A DNA stretch of 64,000 nt from JBBTCX01 sp964494205 (lineage in GTDB: Bacteria > Planctomycetota > Phycisphaerae > UBA1845). The notes beneath the pieces are model-generated. The model had not been told where the DNA came from. It made no database searches and saw nothing but the letters and a program-made list of their open reading frames with translations. A program made the translations under genes and the position numbers. The stretch is from contig CAZBRD010000002.1 in assembly GCA_964494205.1 (NCBI GenBank), positions 434,001 to 498,000 of the forward strand, written 5' to 3'. Every line of letters begins with the position of its first letter. Within the stretch, counting starts at the first letter, position 1. This document shows positions 15,802 to 25,209 of the stretch, piece after piece.

Positions 15802-17364
15802 CTATCGATTTTCTGATGTTGAAGCGGCCAGGGAGGTAGCGGGCGTTGTTGAAGTCAGTCGCGTTGCCCTCGGCTCTAAGAGCTCGTGAACGGATGCGGT
15901 AGCGTGTTTGGCGGGACGAGCTAGGCCGACCGGCCAGAAGAAGAGCGCGATGGTGATGATGCTGCACAGTACGAGCGCCCAGGATGCCGGTGCACTGCGA
16001 TCCACTTCGACCGGTTGCCGCTGTGTGCCCACGTAGCAGGTGTATGCGATTCGAAGGTAATAGGCTGAGCCGATGGCGGAGTTGATGACACCGATGATAG
16101 CGAGAACAGTGAGCGGTAATCCGAATTGGCCTGAAAGGGAGAAGGCGCTGCCGAAGATGTACCACTTGCCCATCAGGCCTGCGGTGGGTGGGAAGCCCAT
16201 CAGGCTGAATATGCAGGCGGCGAAGAGGAAGGTCAGCACGGGTGCTTTCGCAGCGATGCCGCTTAAATCGTCGAGCAGTTCGACTTCGTGATTGTTGATT
16301 CGCAAGCAGGCGAGCAGGGCGAACGCGCCGAGGTTCATGATTCCGTAGGCGGATATGTAAAAAAGAATCGCGGCGACGCCGTCGTGGAACGGGCCTGTGC
16401 CGGCGACGGGGCCGACGAGCAGGGCAATCAGCATGTAGCCGGTGTGGGCGATGCTGGAATAGGCCAACATGCGCTTGATGTTCTTCTGCAGAAGAGCGAT
16501 GACGTTTCCGACGGTCATCGTCAGTGCGGCCATGACCCAGATCGCCCAAAAGACGCTGTTGGGGATGGTCCAGTTGATGGCGGTTAGCACTTTGATGAGG
16601 GCGATGAAGCCTGCCATTTTTGGCACGAAGCCAAGCAGGCCGGTAACCGGAGCGGCAGCGCCTTCGTACACGTCGGGGGCGTACACATGGAAGGGCACGG
16701 CGGCGACTTTGAAGGCAAGGCCACCGATCACGAGCATTAAGCCGATAAGCAACGTTGATTGATTGGTGGAGGCGAGCGTAAGTGTGGAGCGCGTCGCGCC
16801 GTCCACGAGTTGGTGGATTGTTGTCGTGCCGGTTGCGCCGTAGAGAAAGCTGAGGCCATAGGCGAGCATGGCGGCTGACAACGCGCCGAGGAAGAAGTAC
16901 TTCACGCTGCTTTCGGAGGCGCGGGAATCCAGACGGCTCAGTGCGATCAGCACATAGGTGGGGATGCTGACCAGTTCGATGGCGAAGAAGAAAACGATCC
17001 AATCGTTGGCGGAGGCGGTGAGTAGCACGCCCAGCAGCGAGAAGAGAATCATCGAGAAGTATTCACCGCGTTCGTCTTCGGTGGGTTGGGTCCAGTTCAC
17101 CAGGATGAAAAGGGCACCCAGGAATAATGTGATGCAGCGAGTGTAAAATGTGAGCGTCGTGAACATGAGGCCGGGCGGCACCTTGCCCGATGTCGTTTGA
17201 TCGGCGAGGCAAGTGACGGCCAGTGCGGCGAAAATCGTGAGCAGGGCGAGGATGTTGGTTGCGCTCGTTCGACGAAGGGATGTCATGACCCCGCCGAAGA
17301 GGACAATGCAGGCGCCTATCAGGAGGATCAGTTCGGGGAGCAGGAGGTGGAAGTAATCGAACAT
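15802..17364 (-). CDS. nuoN: NADH-quinone oxidoreductase subunit N
   Basis: A 520-residue antiporter-like membrane subunit of complex I with about 14 helices (MFDYFHLLLPELILLIGACIVL...). The central NDH/Mrp-type signature includes VAAVPFHVYAPDVYEGA, with the Lys and His positions used in proton transfer, and IKRMLAYSSIAHTGYMLI. The last 25 or so residues (EPRATRLTSTTPATSLAAS...) are a polar extra tail. It starts two nt after the nuoM stop and is followed directly by nnrE. Confidence 0.97.
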   Translation of the reverse strand: MFDYFHLLLPELILLIGACIVLFGGVMTSLRRTSATNILALLTIFAALAVTCLADQTTSGKVPPGLMFTTLTFYTRCITLFLGALFILVNWTQPTEDERGEYFSMILFSLLGVLLTASANDWIVFFFAIELVSIPTYVLIALSRLDSRASESSVKYFFLGALSAAMLAYGLSFLYGATGTTTIHQLVDGATRSTLTLASTNQSTLLIGLMLVIGGLAFKVAAVPFHVYAPDVYEGAAAPVTGLLGFVPKMAGFIALIKVLTAINWTIPNSVFWAIWVMAALTMTVGNVIALLQKNIKRMLAYSSIAHTGYMLIALLVGPVAGTGPFHDGVAAILFYISAYGIMNLGAFALLACLRINNHEVELLDDLSGIAAKAPVLTFLFAACIFSLMGFPPTAGLMGKWYIFGSAFSLSGQFGLPLTVLAIIGVINSAIGSAYYLRIAYTCYVGTQRQPVEVDRSAPASWALVLCSIITIALFFWPVGLARPAKHATASVHELLEPRATRLTSTTPATSLAASTSENR

Positions 17365-17366
17365 GG

Positions 17367-19367
17367 TTAGTTTCCACTCCTCGCGATGGGCGTTGACTCA
17401 AAAATGATGTTGGTCGATTCGTTTCGGTCGCCCCTGCCGGGGCTTGGTGAATCTGTGATTCGATGACCCACGGCTTCCGCCGTGGGCTGTCCGCGATCGC
17501 CGCTCCCGCGGCTGGGGAAATCTGTTTTGGTTTGGATGTATTCGCCAGTTGCGCGGCTAGGGATTTCAACCGTGGATTGTCCGGGATTGCCGTTACCGTG
17601 GTTAGGCGATTGTAGTTGATCGGGGGGCCACGCCGTCGTTGAGGCCAGTCGCGGGCTAAAGCCCGCGGCTCGAAGATGCTCGCGCGAATGCGAAACAGAT
17701 GGTAATTGTTCGACGCTCGACGGGTGCAGACTTATTGCGAGCGCGGATTCCCACATCAGTTCATTATGATCAACATCCGCATGTCGGACAGCTAATGGTG
17801 TACGCAGGACATTCTTTGCGATTGCGTTTTCAAATGAATTGAGCAAAGGGCGCGGGTAGACGCCGATCAGGATGCATGCGAGAGCCATTGGTGTCAGAAT
17901 CAGAATTTCGCGGCTTGTAAGATCGTTGGACAAACCGGAGGAGTGATCGGGCGTGTGGGGCGGCTGTTTCAGCGGGCCGAACAGGACGCGCTGGCAAAGC
18001 CATAACATGTAGACCGCGCCGAGGATAATTCCGACAGCGGCTGGTATGGCGTAATTGTAGCCCAAGGGGCCGGCGGCGAATGAATCCTTCGTTGTGTTGG
18101 AGGTGGCTGTTCCGACCAGGACGAGAAACTCACCGATGAAGCCGTTGAGACCCGGCAGGCCGATGCTGCTGAGGGTGAAGAAGACGAGGAAGAAAGCGAA
18201 CCAGGGCATCGGTTTGGCGAGGCCGCCGATCGAGTCCATGTCGCGGGTGTGGTAGCGCTCGTACATAGCGCCGATGAGGAGGAAGAGTGCGCCGGTGGAG
18301 AGGCCGTGGTTGATCATGTAGATCACCGCGCCGCTGACGCCCGCGACCTTCAAGCTAAACATGCCCAACATGCAAAAGCCGAGGTGCGCGACGGAAGAAT
18401 ACGCGACGAGTTTCTTGACGTCCTTCTGAACCCAGGCGGCTAACGAGGCGTAGATGATTCCGATGATGGAAAAGATTGCGATGACCGGGGCCCACTGAAG
18501 GGATGCATCCGGCAGAACCGCGAGGCTGAGACGACAGAAGCCATAGGTGCCGAGTTTGAGCAAGACGCCGGCGAGGATCGCGCTGCCGGCGGTAGGGGCT
18601 TCGGTGTGGGCAAGCGGAAGCCATGTGTGCAAAGGGAACAGCGGAACTTTGATGGCGAAGCCGGCGGCGAATGCGGCGAAGACCCACCATTGCACGGATG
18701 ATGGAATGATGCCACTGCGGCCAAAGCGGACCAAGTCCGGAATACTCATGGTGAGCGAACCGGTTTTGGTGAACGCGAAATAGCCGAGATAAACGATGCC
18801 CGCGAAGGTGAGCATGCTGCCCGCGATGGTGTAGATGAAGAACTTGTTGGCGGCGCGTCTGCGCTCGTGGCCGCCCCAGATGGCGATGAGGAAGTAGAGC
18901 GGGACGAGTGTGAACTCGAAGAACACGTAAAAGAGCAGCAAGTCCATTGCACAGAACACGCCGAGTAGCGCCACGTGCAGCAGAAGCAAGAAAATGTAGT
19001 ATTCGCGCACGCGGGTTTTGATGGCGGTGAAGCTGGCTGCGATGGCGAGAGGCATCAAGAATGCCGCCAATACGAGAAGCCAAATGCTGATGCCATCGAC
19101 GCCGACAAAGTAACCGATGGAGAAGCGGGATGAGTCGCCATCGGGGGAAATCATCCACGGAATATTTTGGACCAGAGAATAACCGGTGGAGGAATCAAGG
19201 TGGCTTGCGTCGTAGGACAAGACGGCGGCGAAGGTGGTGAGTGCCAGCGTGATCACGGAGCTGACAAAGGCGGCCGTACGGACGGAGGAATCACCGCGCG
19301 ATGCGAGAATCCAGAGAATCCCCAGCAAGGGTGAGAAGATGGTGATTGTCAGAATCCAGTTTGCCAT
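17367..19367 (-). CDS. nuoM: NADH-quinone oxidoreductase subunit M with repeat-encoded tail
   Basis: Antiporter-like subunit of the complex I membrane arm. The normal NuoM part covers residues 1 to about 520, with the family segments VPLYFLIAIWGG, KVPLFPLHTWLPLAHTEAPTAGS, KKLVAYSSVAHLGFCMLG and GLPGLNGFIGEFL. The frame continues for about 146 hydrophilic residues, giving 666 in total against roughly 500 for the family. That tail is translated from hairpin repeats (17428-17513, a decayed relative upstream around 17515-17615, and GCGGGC-TAAA-GCCCGC at 17651-17666), yielding the related peptides SRGSGDRGQPTAEAV and NHGNGNPGQSTVEIP. It is probably a non-functional or tolerated extension. Confidence 0.95.
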   Translation of the reverse strand: MANWILTITIFSPLLGILWILASRGDSSVRTAAFVSSVITLALTTFAAVLSYDASHLDSSTGYSLVQNIPWMISPDGDSSRFSIGYFVGVDGISIWLLVLAAFLMPLAIAASFTAIKTRVREYYIFLLLLHVALLGVFCAMDLLLFYVFFEFTLVPLYFLIAIWGGHERRRAANKFFIYTIAGSMLTFAGIVYLGYFAFTKTGSLTMSIPDLVRFGRSGIIPSSVQWWVFAAFAAGFAIKVPLFPLHTWLPLAHTEAPTAGSAILAGVLLKLGTYGFCRLSLAVLPDASLQWAPVIAIFSIIGIIYASLAAWVQKDVKKLVAYSSVAHLGFCMLGMFSLKVAGVSGAVIYMINHGLSTGALFLLIGAMYERYHTRDMDSIGGLAKPMPWFAFFLVFFTLSSIGLPGLNGFIGEFLVLVGTATSNTTKDSFAAGPLGYNYAIPAAVGIILGAVYMLWLCQRVLFGPLKQPPHTPDHSSGLSNDLTSREILILTPMALACILIGVYPRPLLNSFENAIAKNVLRTPLAVRHADVDHNELMWESALAISLHPSSVEQLPSVSHSREHLRAAGFSPRLASTTAWPPDQLQSPNHGNGNPGQSTVEIPSRATGEYIQTKTDFPSRGSGDRGQPTAEAVGHRITDSPSPGRGDRNESTNIIFESTPIARSGN
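17428..17513. repeat. Two-hairpin repeat, family 2, copy A (inside nuoM 3' end)
   Basis: TCGCCCCTGCCGGGGCT, a variable spacer of about 30 nt, then CCCACGGCTTCCGCCGTGGG, CTGTCCGCGATCGCCGCT and CCGCGGCT. Copies B (19428-19515) and C (34724-34810) share the same order, with near-identical hairpin blocks and different spacers. Confidence 0.88.
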
Positions 19368-19427
19368 GTTTGAACGATCAATTTTGCGGTCGTTAGTTTA
19401 TTCGTAACCGTTTGTGTTCCGATTCGA

Positions 19428-19515
19428 TCGCCCCTGCCGGGGCTATATCGAATTATTTCCACCATTCCCCCACGGCTTCCGCCGTGGGCTGTCCGCGATC
19501 GCCGCTACCGCGGCT
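19428..19515. repeat. Two-hairpin repeat, family 2, copy B
   Basis: Lies in the nuoL-nuoM gap with the same two blocks as copy A: TCGCCCCTGCCGGGGCT and CCCACGGCTTCCGCCGTGGG, then GTCCGCGATCGCCGCT and CCGCGGCT. Confidence 0.88.
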
Positions 19516-19581
19516 TTTATTGCGTACCCTGAATCAGCACGGACGCTCGAACCATGCTTAGTTACTAGTAAAGTCAAGAGA

Positions 19582-19617
19582 CCCTCACCCTGCCCTCTCC
19601 CTAAGAGGGAGAGGGAA
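19582..19617. repeat. Palindromic repeat, family 1
   Basis: CCCTCACCCTG followed by CCCTCTCCCT-AA-GAGGGAGAGGG, twelve nt beyond the nuoL stop codon on the minus strand. Together with copy B of family 2 it fills the 261-nt nuoL-nuoM gap. Confidence 0.85.
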
Positions 19618-19628
19618 TAAGTGTCGCG

Positions 19629-21590
19629 CTAAAGAGCTAAAGCGCAGATCAACAATATTGCCATGCCCAAGACCATACTCACGCCATAGGACTGCATGAT
19701 TCCCTGTTGCAGTGTTCGCATTAAGTAACCCGGAGTTCGCACCACTACGGTGATCAGCCAGAGCAGGCCGTCGACTACGAAATCGTCTAGAGCGACGCAA
19801 AGTTGGCCAAAACCGCGAAGTGGGCGAATGATCGTGCGGTCGTATAGCTCGTCGATGTAATACTTATTCCAGAGTGTTCGATACGCGCCGGTTGCGGATG
19901 CTTTGATCATGCCGACGATCCACGGCTCGCGAACGTAGAGGAAGTACGCGGCAAGGATTCCGAAAACGGAGAGGCCGCCGGAAATAACCATGAGGCCGTA
20001 GTGTTCCCAGAAACCAGCATGTTCGCCGCCGTGAGCGAGTGCGTGATGCGGTTGAAGGGCGACGAATGTGTTGGTGAATACAGGGGCTAGGAACTTGTGG
20101 AAACCGGCTGTGCCTTCCGCGCCGATCCAACCTGCAACGACTGCACCGATGCTGAGTACGAACAGTGGCAGCAGCATCCAGCCGCCGGATTCATGGGCGT
20201 GAACGCCTTCCGGGATTCTCTCCTGACCTGAGAAGGCGAGAAAGAACATGCGGAACGTGTAGAACGCCGTGAGCAACGCTGTGAGCAGACCCATCACGCC
20301 GAGCAATGGGCTGGACTGCAACGCGTGATGGAGGATTTCGTCTTTGCTGAAGAAGCCGCTGAGCAGCGGGAAGCCGGCTAACGCGAGAGAGCCGACGAGG
20401 AACGTTGCGAATGTCCAGGGGAGAACTTTTCGCAGGCCACCGAAATAACGCATGTCGATGATGCCGCCCATGGCGTGCATGACGCTGCCCGCACCAAGGA
20501 AGAGCAGCGCTTTGAAAAACGCGTGCGTGAATAGATGGAAGACGGCGGAGTCGGCTGCGTAAACGCCGATGCCGAGGAACATGTAGCCGAGTTGGCTGAT
20601 GGTTGAGTAGGCGAGGATGCGCTTCATATCCATCTGGACGAGCGCGATCGTGGCGGCGAAAAGGGCGGTCGTCGCGCCGATCACTGCAACGATCGTCATG
20701 GTGGTGGGTGAGGCTGCGAAGATCGCGCCGCAACGGGCGATCATGTAGATGCCGGCGGTGACCATGGTGGCGGCGTGGATGAGGGCGGACACGGGGGATG
20801 GACCTTCCATGGCGTCCGGCAACCAAACGTGTAAAGGAAGCTGCGCGCTCTTGCCGCATGCGCCGCAGAGAAGGAGCAGGGCGATGCTGGTGATACGGGC
20901 ATCGGTGAGTGGATCGCCAGAGGCGAGCGTGCCTTTCTGAACCCATTCAAAAACGGTTTGGTAATCGAGCGAACCGAAGCTGAGATATATCAGCAAGATG
21001 CCCAGCCCGAAGCCGAAGTCGCCGACGCGGTTTACGAGAAACGCTTTCTTGGCGGCTGCGGCTGCGGAGGGTTTGTCGTAGTAGAAACCGATGAGCAGAT
21101 AACTGCACAAACCGACTGCTTCCCATCCCAGATAGAGGAGTAGGAAGTTTCCACCTAATACGAGCGAGCACATCGCGAAAACGAACAATGCGAGGTAGGC
21201 GAAGAAGCGTTCGTAACCGTGGACGGCGTGGCCATGATCGCGCATGTAATCGCGCGAGTAGATGACGACGAGGAGGGCGACGCCGGTGACCGTCATGAGC
21301 ATGATCGACGTGAGCGGGTCGATAAGGAACTCGACGCGGAAGCCCGGGCCGGAGCCGGTGCTGATCCAGTTGTAAATGGGAATGTGTGCGATTGCGCTGC
21401 CGAGTGGGGCGGATCGCACTTGCATGAACAACATGCAGGCGGCGGCGAAGGCTGTGCCAACGCCGAGGATGGAAACCCAATGGGTTCGATCGCGCAGTAC
21501 GCGCGAACCGAGTGCGCCGGCCAGCATCGCACCTGTCAGCGGTGCGAGCAGGATGACGATTCCCAAGAGTTTTAGCGTTTCGATGTTCAT
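19629..21590 (-). CDS. nuoL: NADH-quinone oxidoreductase subunit L
   Basis: A 653-residue antiporter-like subunit at the distal end of the complex I membrane arm. Family landmarks: FFAYLALFVFAMCSLVLGGNFLLLYLGWEAVGLCSYLLIGF; KSAQLPLHVWLPDAMEGPSPVSALIHAATMVTAG; DMKRILAYSTISQLGYMFLG; HAFFKALLFLGAGSV. The C-terminal extension carries the lateral helix region and a final membrane helix (YGVSMVLGMAILLICALAL). The start ATG 21590 lies 41 nt after nuoK. Confidence 0.97.
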   Translation of the reverse strand: MNIETLKLLGIVILLAPLTGAMLAGALGSRVLRDRTHWVSILGVGTAFAAACMLFMQVRSAPLGSAIAHIPIYNWISTGSGPGFRVEFLIDPLTSIMLMTVTGVALLVVIYSRDYMRDHGHAVHGYERFFAYLALFVFAMCSLVLGGNFLLLYLGWEAVGLCSYLLIGFYYDKPSAAAAAKKAFLVNRVGDFGFGLGILLIYLSFGSLDYQTVFEWVQKGTLASGDPLTDARITSIALLLLCGACGKSAQLPLHVWLPDAMEGPSPVSALIHAATMVTAGIYMIARCGAIFAASPTTMTIVAVIGATTALFAATIALVQMDMKRILAYSTISQLGYMFLGIGVYAADSAVFHLFTHAFFKALLFLGAGSVMHAMGGIIDMRYFGGLRKVLPWTFATFLVGSLALAGFPLLSGFFSKDEILHHALQSSPLLGVMGLLTALLTAFYTFRMFFLAFSGQERIPEGVHAHESGGWMLLPLFVLSIGAVVAGWIGAEGTAGFHKFLAPVFTNTFVALQPHHALAHGGEHAGFWEHYGLMVISGGLSVFGILAAYFLYVREPWIVGMIKASATGAYRTLWNKYYIDELYDRTIIRPLRGFGQLCVALDDFVVDGLLWLITVVVRTPGYLMRTLQQGIMQSYGVSMVLGMAILLICALAL

Positions 21591-21631
21591 TTGTTGGTTG
21601 ACCGCTCACTATCGGTCGCGGCTCATTTTCA

Positions 21632-21934
21632 TCACCCACGCATCATTGACCATGCTTCGGCGTCGAGCGTGCCGCGGCGACGATAGAGCAACACGACGAG
21701 ACCGAGCGCCAAACCTGCCTCGACGGCTGCGATTACTAGTAGGAACAGGCCAAACGCCTGACCCTGAATGTTCTTGTGCAGACCGGAAAACGCAACCGCG
21801 TTTAGGAGCACGCCCTGAAACATGATCTCCGTCGAGAGGAAAATCACGATCAGGTTCCTTCGCGCGAGAAAGCCGACGAGGCCGAGCGCGAAAAGGATCG
21901 CTCCGAGGATTATGTATTCGGCGGTACCGGCCAT
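21632..21934 (-). CDS. nuoK: NADH-quinone oxidoreductase subunit K
   Basis: A 100-residue subunit with three helices and conserved Glu residues in the membrane (FLSTEIMFQGVLLNAVAF and LLVIAAVEAGLALGLVVLLYR). ATG 21934 overlaps the nuoJ stop by one base (TGATG), implying translational coupling; a TTG one codon upstream is less likely. Confidence 0.96.
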   Translation of the reverse strand: MAGTAEYIILGAILFALGLVGFLARRNLIVIFLSTEIMFQGVLLNAVAFSGLHKNIQGQAFGLFLLVIAAVEAGLALGLVVLLYRRRGTLDAEAWSMMRG

Positions 21935-22701
21935 CAAAATGGTTCCGCCTTTCGCCCGACTTCGCCCAGAGGAATCACCGGACCGGAAGCGGGTACGTCG
22001 ATGGGTGTGCGCTTTCGCGAGAGGGCGACTGCGCCGACCATCGAAATCAACAAGAGCACTCCTGAAATCTGTAGCGCAACGACGTAGCGCGACATTACTT
22101 GAACGCCTACAGCGAACGTGTTGCCTGAGGTCAATTCGGTATTCACGCTGTCGGCGGTTTTTTGTAACAGTGGTTTTGCCGTTGAGACTTCAGTCAGACG
22201 GTCCACTTGGCCAGCGATTGCGGCCATGAGGACAAAACCGGCGAGGACAGCCATAAATGGTTCGCGAGCGCGGCGATCATAATTCGGTGCGCCGCTTTGT
22301 TGCGCGAGCATGATCAAGAACAAGTAAGTAACCAGAATCGCGCCGGCGTAAATGATGATGAGTGCGATCGCGAGGAATTCCGCTTGTTGCAAAATCAGCA
22401 ATGCTGTGACGGCGACAACGACAAGGACGAAATAGATTGCGCTGTAGAACGGTTTTGAATGCGTAATCACGCGGGCAGTCGCGGCGACAGCAATCGTCGC
22501 GAACAAGGCAAACAACGCAGATGAAACCGAGGGAGTCAGTACACGAACGGCTAAGACGATCAGCCAGGCTGCGACAGCTAAAACGCCAATGATGGGACCG
22601 ACGAAGCGACGGCCCGGTTGAGTTCGCGGCAGAAGGAAATAGACCGCGAGTCCGCCGATCGCGAAAACCAGATACAAGAGCAAGCCGGTAGAGAGAATCA
22701 T
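21934..22701 (-). CDS. nuoJ: NADH-quinone oxidoreductase subunit J
   Basis: A 255-residue membrane subunit, with the conserved YSAIYFVLVVVAVTALLILQQAEFLAIALIIIYAGAILVTYLFLIML region that contains the pi-bulge helix and its Tyr. Five helices are predicted, plus a polar loop. It overlaps nuoI by four nt (ATGA) and nuoK by one. Confidence 0.96.
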   Translation of the reverse strand: MILSTGLLLYLVFAIGGLAVYFLLPRTQPGRRFVGPIIGVLAVAAWLIVLAVRVLTPSVSSALFALFATIAVAATARVITHSKPFYSAIYFVLVVVAVTALLILQQAEFLAIALIIIYAGAILVTYLFLIMLAQQSGAPNYDRRAREPFMAVLAGFVLMAAIAGQVDRLTEVSTAKPLLQKTADSVNTELTSGNTFAVGVQVMSRYVVALQISGVLLLISMVGAVALSRKRTPIDVPASGPVIPLGEVGRKAEPF

Positions 22702-23300
22702 GCGTGCGATTCTCCCGGGAGATCAGCGTGACCCTCGGCAAGGTTATGTTCGCCGGTGTTCACGTAGCCCGTGATGTGCGGGTTCTTGCGTGGCTTAAGG
22801 TCCTTGGTTTCGTCAAAAATGCGGAGAAGCTCTTCCTTATCGAGGATCATCTCTTCGCGAGTGCGGCCAACGAGGTCGTAACCGGTGGTTAGTTCGATGG
22901 CGTCCACTGGACATGCCTCTTCGCACATGCCGCAGTAGATGCAGCGAAGTTCGTCGATGTCGAATTTGACGGGGTATTTTTCGCGATCGGGCCAAGGTGA
23001 TTCGCCCGCGTCAATGTGAATGCAATGGGCCGGGCAAGCAGTTGAGCACATGTAGCACGCGACGCAGGCGACGCGGCCATCCTGATCGCGATTGAGACGA
23101 TGAACGCCGCGATAATTCTCCACGCGAAGCTCGCGTTTTTGCTCCGGGTATTGCACGGTCACTTTCTTGTTCAGAAAGAGACTCTTGCCCATGTGTTTCA
23201 GGGTCGTGCCCAAGCCGCCGAGGATTTGTGGAAGATAGAGCCGCTCGGCTGCTGAGAGGTGCGGCTCTTCGATGATGATGATGTCTTCGTCGCGAATCAT
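22698..23300 (-). CDS. nuoI: NADH-quinone oxidoreductase subunit I (2x 4Fe-4S)
   Basis: A 200-residue ferredoxin-like subunit carrying clusters N6a/N6b. Two complete motifs are visible: CVACYMCSTACP and CIYCGMCEEACP. The start ATG 23300 overlaps the nuoH stop (ATGA) and gives the usual length; a longer in-frame start at 23534 lies inside nuoH and is rejected. The C-terminus after residue 150 is charged and extends beyond the core. Confidence 0.97.
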   Translation of the reverse strand: MIRDEDIIIIEEPHLSAAERLYLPQILGGLGTTLKHMGKSLFLNKKVTVQYPEQKRELRVENYRGVHRLNRDQDGRVACVACYMCSTACPAHCIHIDAGESPWPDREKYPVKFDIDELRCIYCGMCEEACPVDAIELTTGYDLVGRTREEMILDKEELLRIFDETKDLKPRKNPHITGYVNTGEHNLAEGHADLPGESHA

Positions 23301-24520
23301 GTGGTTGCGCCGGCTCCCAAGACTCCCCGTAGGTTTGTGCTCACGTCCACATCGGGCAGATTGCTCTGTCGGCCGGTGGTTGGCAAGCGCCGCGTGGCTG
23401 CGATAAACAACGAGACGATGACCAGCAGGACGTTGCCGCCCATGCACCAGTAGAAGGAGCGGTGCTGCTTGATGTAAAGAAGAAAGATTGACCAGCCAAC
23501 GATGCAGAGGGTGATTGGTATCAAGCCCTTCCATGCGATGCGCATAAGTTGGTCAAAACGGAAACGTGGGAGAGCCCAGCGAATCCACATCATGACGAAT
23601 ATGAAGAAGGAGATTTTTCCACCGAGCACGAGCAGCTTGGCGAGTACTGCGTACCATTGGGTGGCTTCGGGCTGCGTCCAAGAAAGTAACGGGAAATGCC
23701 AGCCACCGAGAAAGAGCACGGAAATGAAAGCGCTGCCTGTAATCATGTGCGTATATTCGGCGAGGAAAAACATGCCGAACTTCAGTGCGCCATACTCGGT
23801 GTGGTAACCGCCGACCAACTCCTGCTCGCATTCCGCGAGATCGAAAGGGGCGCGGTTGGCTTCAGCGAGCGCGGTAATGAACAAAATCAGGAACGCGATC
23901 GGATGCAGGAAGATGTTCCATTGCGGGATGAAGCCGTGCCAATAGCCGGTCTGCGCTAGAAGTATCTGTTCTAATCGGACCGAGCCAACGGTAAGCACGA
24001 CTACGAGGACGCAAAGCCCAAGCGGGATTTCGTAACTGAGCATTTGGGCGGCGGCGCGGATGGCGCCGTAGAAGGAGTATTTGTTGTTGCTGGCCCAGCC
24101 GCCGAAGACGACGCCGTAGACACCCATTGATCCGACGCCCAGAACGTAAAGCAGGCCAATGTCGGGATTGGCGACCTGGATGTTCACGATTCTGCCGTTT
24201 ATTGAAAGTTGGCCGCCCCAGGGAATTACCACGAAGCCGATGAAAGCGACGATGAAGATCACCGCAGGAGCAAGGACAAATAGTACCTTGTCTACGTGGC
24301 CGGGAATGACGTCTTCCTTAAAAAGGAACTTCCCACCGTCGGCCAAAGGCTGCAGTAAGCCCAGTGGTCCGACGCGATTGGGGCCGTAACGATCCTGAAT
24401 CCACGCGGAGATTTTGCGTTCGAAGTAGATGCAATAGGCCACCGCACCCTGAATGACCCCGAAGAGGGCGAGGGCGAGCATGACGCTGATGGCGAATTGG
24501 CTGGTTAGAAAATCAATCAT
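23297..24520 (-). CDS. nuoH: NADH-quinone oxidoreductase subunit H
   Basis: A 407-residue subunit forming part of the quinone chamber. Conserved stretches: FERKISAWIQDRYGPNRVGPLGLLQPLADGGKFLFKED; EANRAPFDLAECEQELVGGYHTEYGALKFGMFFLAEY; ALPRFRFDQLMRIAWKGLIP. It is preceded by an unrelated Uma2 gene, which separates it from nuoG. Confidence 0.97.
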   Translation of the reverse strand: MIDFLTSQFAISVMLALALFGVIQGAVAYCIYFERKISAWIQDRYGPNRVGPLGLLQPLADGGKFLFKEDVIPGHVDKVLFVLAPAVIFIVAFIGFVVIPWGGQLSINGRIVNIQVANPDIGLLYVLGVGSMGVYGVVFGGWASNNKYSFYGAIRAAAQMLSYEIPLGLCVLVVVLTVGSVRLEQILLAQTGYWHGFIPQWNIFLHPIAFLILFITALAEANRAPFDLAECEQELVGGYHTEYGALKFGMFFLAEYTHMITGSAFISVLFLGGWHFPLLSWTQPEATQWYAVLAKLLVLGGKISFFIFVMMWIRWALPRFRFDQLMRIAWKGLIPITLCIVGWSIFLLYIKQHRSFYWCMGGNVLLVIVSLFIAATRRLPTTGRQSNLPDVDVSTNLRGVLGAGATT

Positions 24521-24546
24521 GAAAACTTAGCGAATCATTACTTCAA

Positions 24547-25155
24547 TCAGGAACCCTGTTGCAATAGCCTTTTTACAACTGGAACAGTGGGAGGCAACGG
24601 ACGTTGCCAAAGCCAAGATGTATCAAGATAGAACCCTTTTAGTACCTTGCTTCTAAAAACTGTTCCTTCCAGAGGCATCTCGACGAATTGCCCCGTGGAC
24701 AAATCCCTTGACCAAAACACGGTGGATTGTTCATCGGGATCAATGATCCAGTATTCATTGACTCCAAAAAGCTCGTATCGCTGACGCTTGAGTTCGTAGT
24801 CGCGTTCAGCACTTTCGGGGGATACCACTTCAACCGCCAAGTCTGGTGGACCATCAACGTATCCGCTTCGAATAATCCCAGTTCGCTCCGCCAAAACTAC
24901 GGCCAAGTCAGGCTCAGGCGCGGTTTCCGGGGCGAGTCGATAGGCGACACGGTTTATAGTTACACTGCCCAATTGGCGATCTTCCATGAACTGTTGCATG
25001 ACGATGAGGAGCCAGGCAATCAGCTTGTTATGAACTACATTTTCCGGAGACATGGGGTAGATCACTCCGTCAATGAGATCAGCCTTCTGATCACAGGGGA
25101 TCAGCTCAAGAAACTCAGCGAACGAATATGGCCCCTTGCGCCAGCGAACAACCAT
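24547..25155 (-). CDS. Uma2 family (DUF820) putative endonuclease-fold protein
   Basis: A 202-residue Uma2/DUF820 protein with a PD-(D/E)XK-like nuclease fold. Features seen: DLIDGVIYPMSP, PEPDLAVVL with the acidic residue, then DLAVEVVSPESAERDYELKRQRYELFGVNEYWIIDPDEQ, where Glu and the Lys after ERDYEL occupy catalytic positions. The role of the family is unsettled, and multiple copies per genome are usual in planctomycetes and cyanobacteria. It sits between nuoG and nuoH, 26 nt from nuoH, on the same strand, so it is likely co-transcribed. No link to complex I is known. Confidence 0.87.
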   Translation of the reverse strand: MVVRWRKGPYSFAEFLELIPCDQKADLIDGVIYPMSPENVVHNKLIAWLLIVMQQFMEDRQLGSVTINRVAYRLAPETAPEPDLAVVLAERTGIIRSGYVDGPPDLAVEVVSPESAERDYELKRQRYELFGVNEYWIIDPDEQSTVFWSRDLSTGQFVEMPLEGTVFRSKVLKGFYLDTSWLWQRPLPPTVPVVKRLLQQGS

Positions 25156-25209
25156 TGAAACCGCCTATTGTGCCTAACGAGTCCCTGATTTTCACCGAAA
25201 CTAGTACTG

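Noticed and set aside
15740..17002. A 420-codon frame overlapping nuoN in another phase
   Set aside because: nuoN is unmistakable; the alternative product is Arg/His-rich and has no family resemblance.
22698..23534. Long form of nuoI (278 codons)
   Set aside because: The extra N-terminus lies within nuoH in another phase and does not resemble NuoI; the ATGA overlap at 23297-23300 gives the normal protein.
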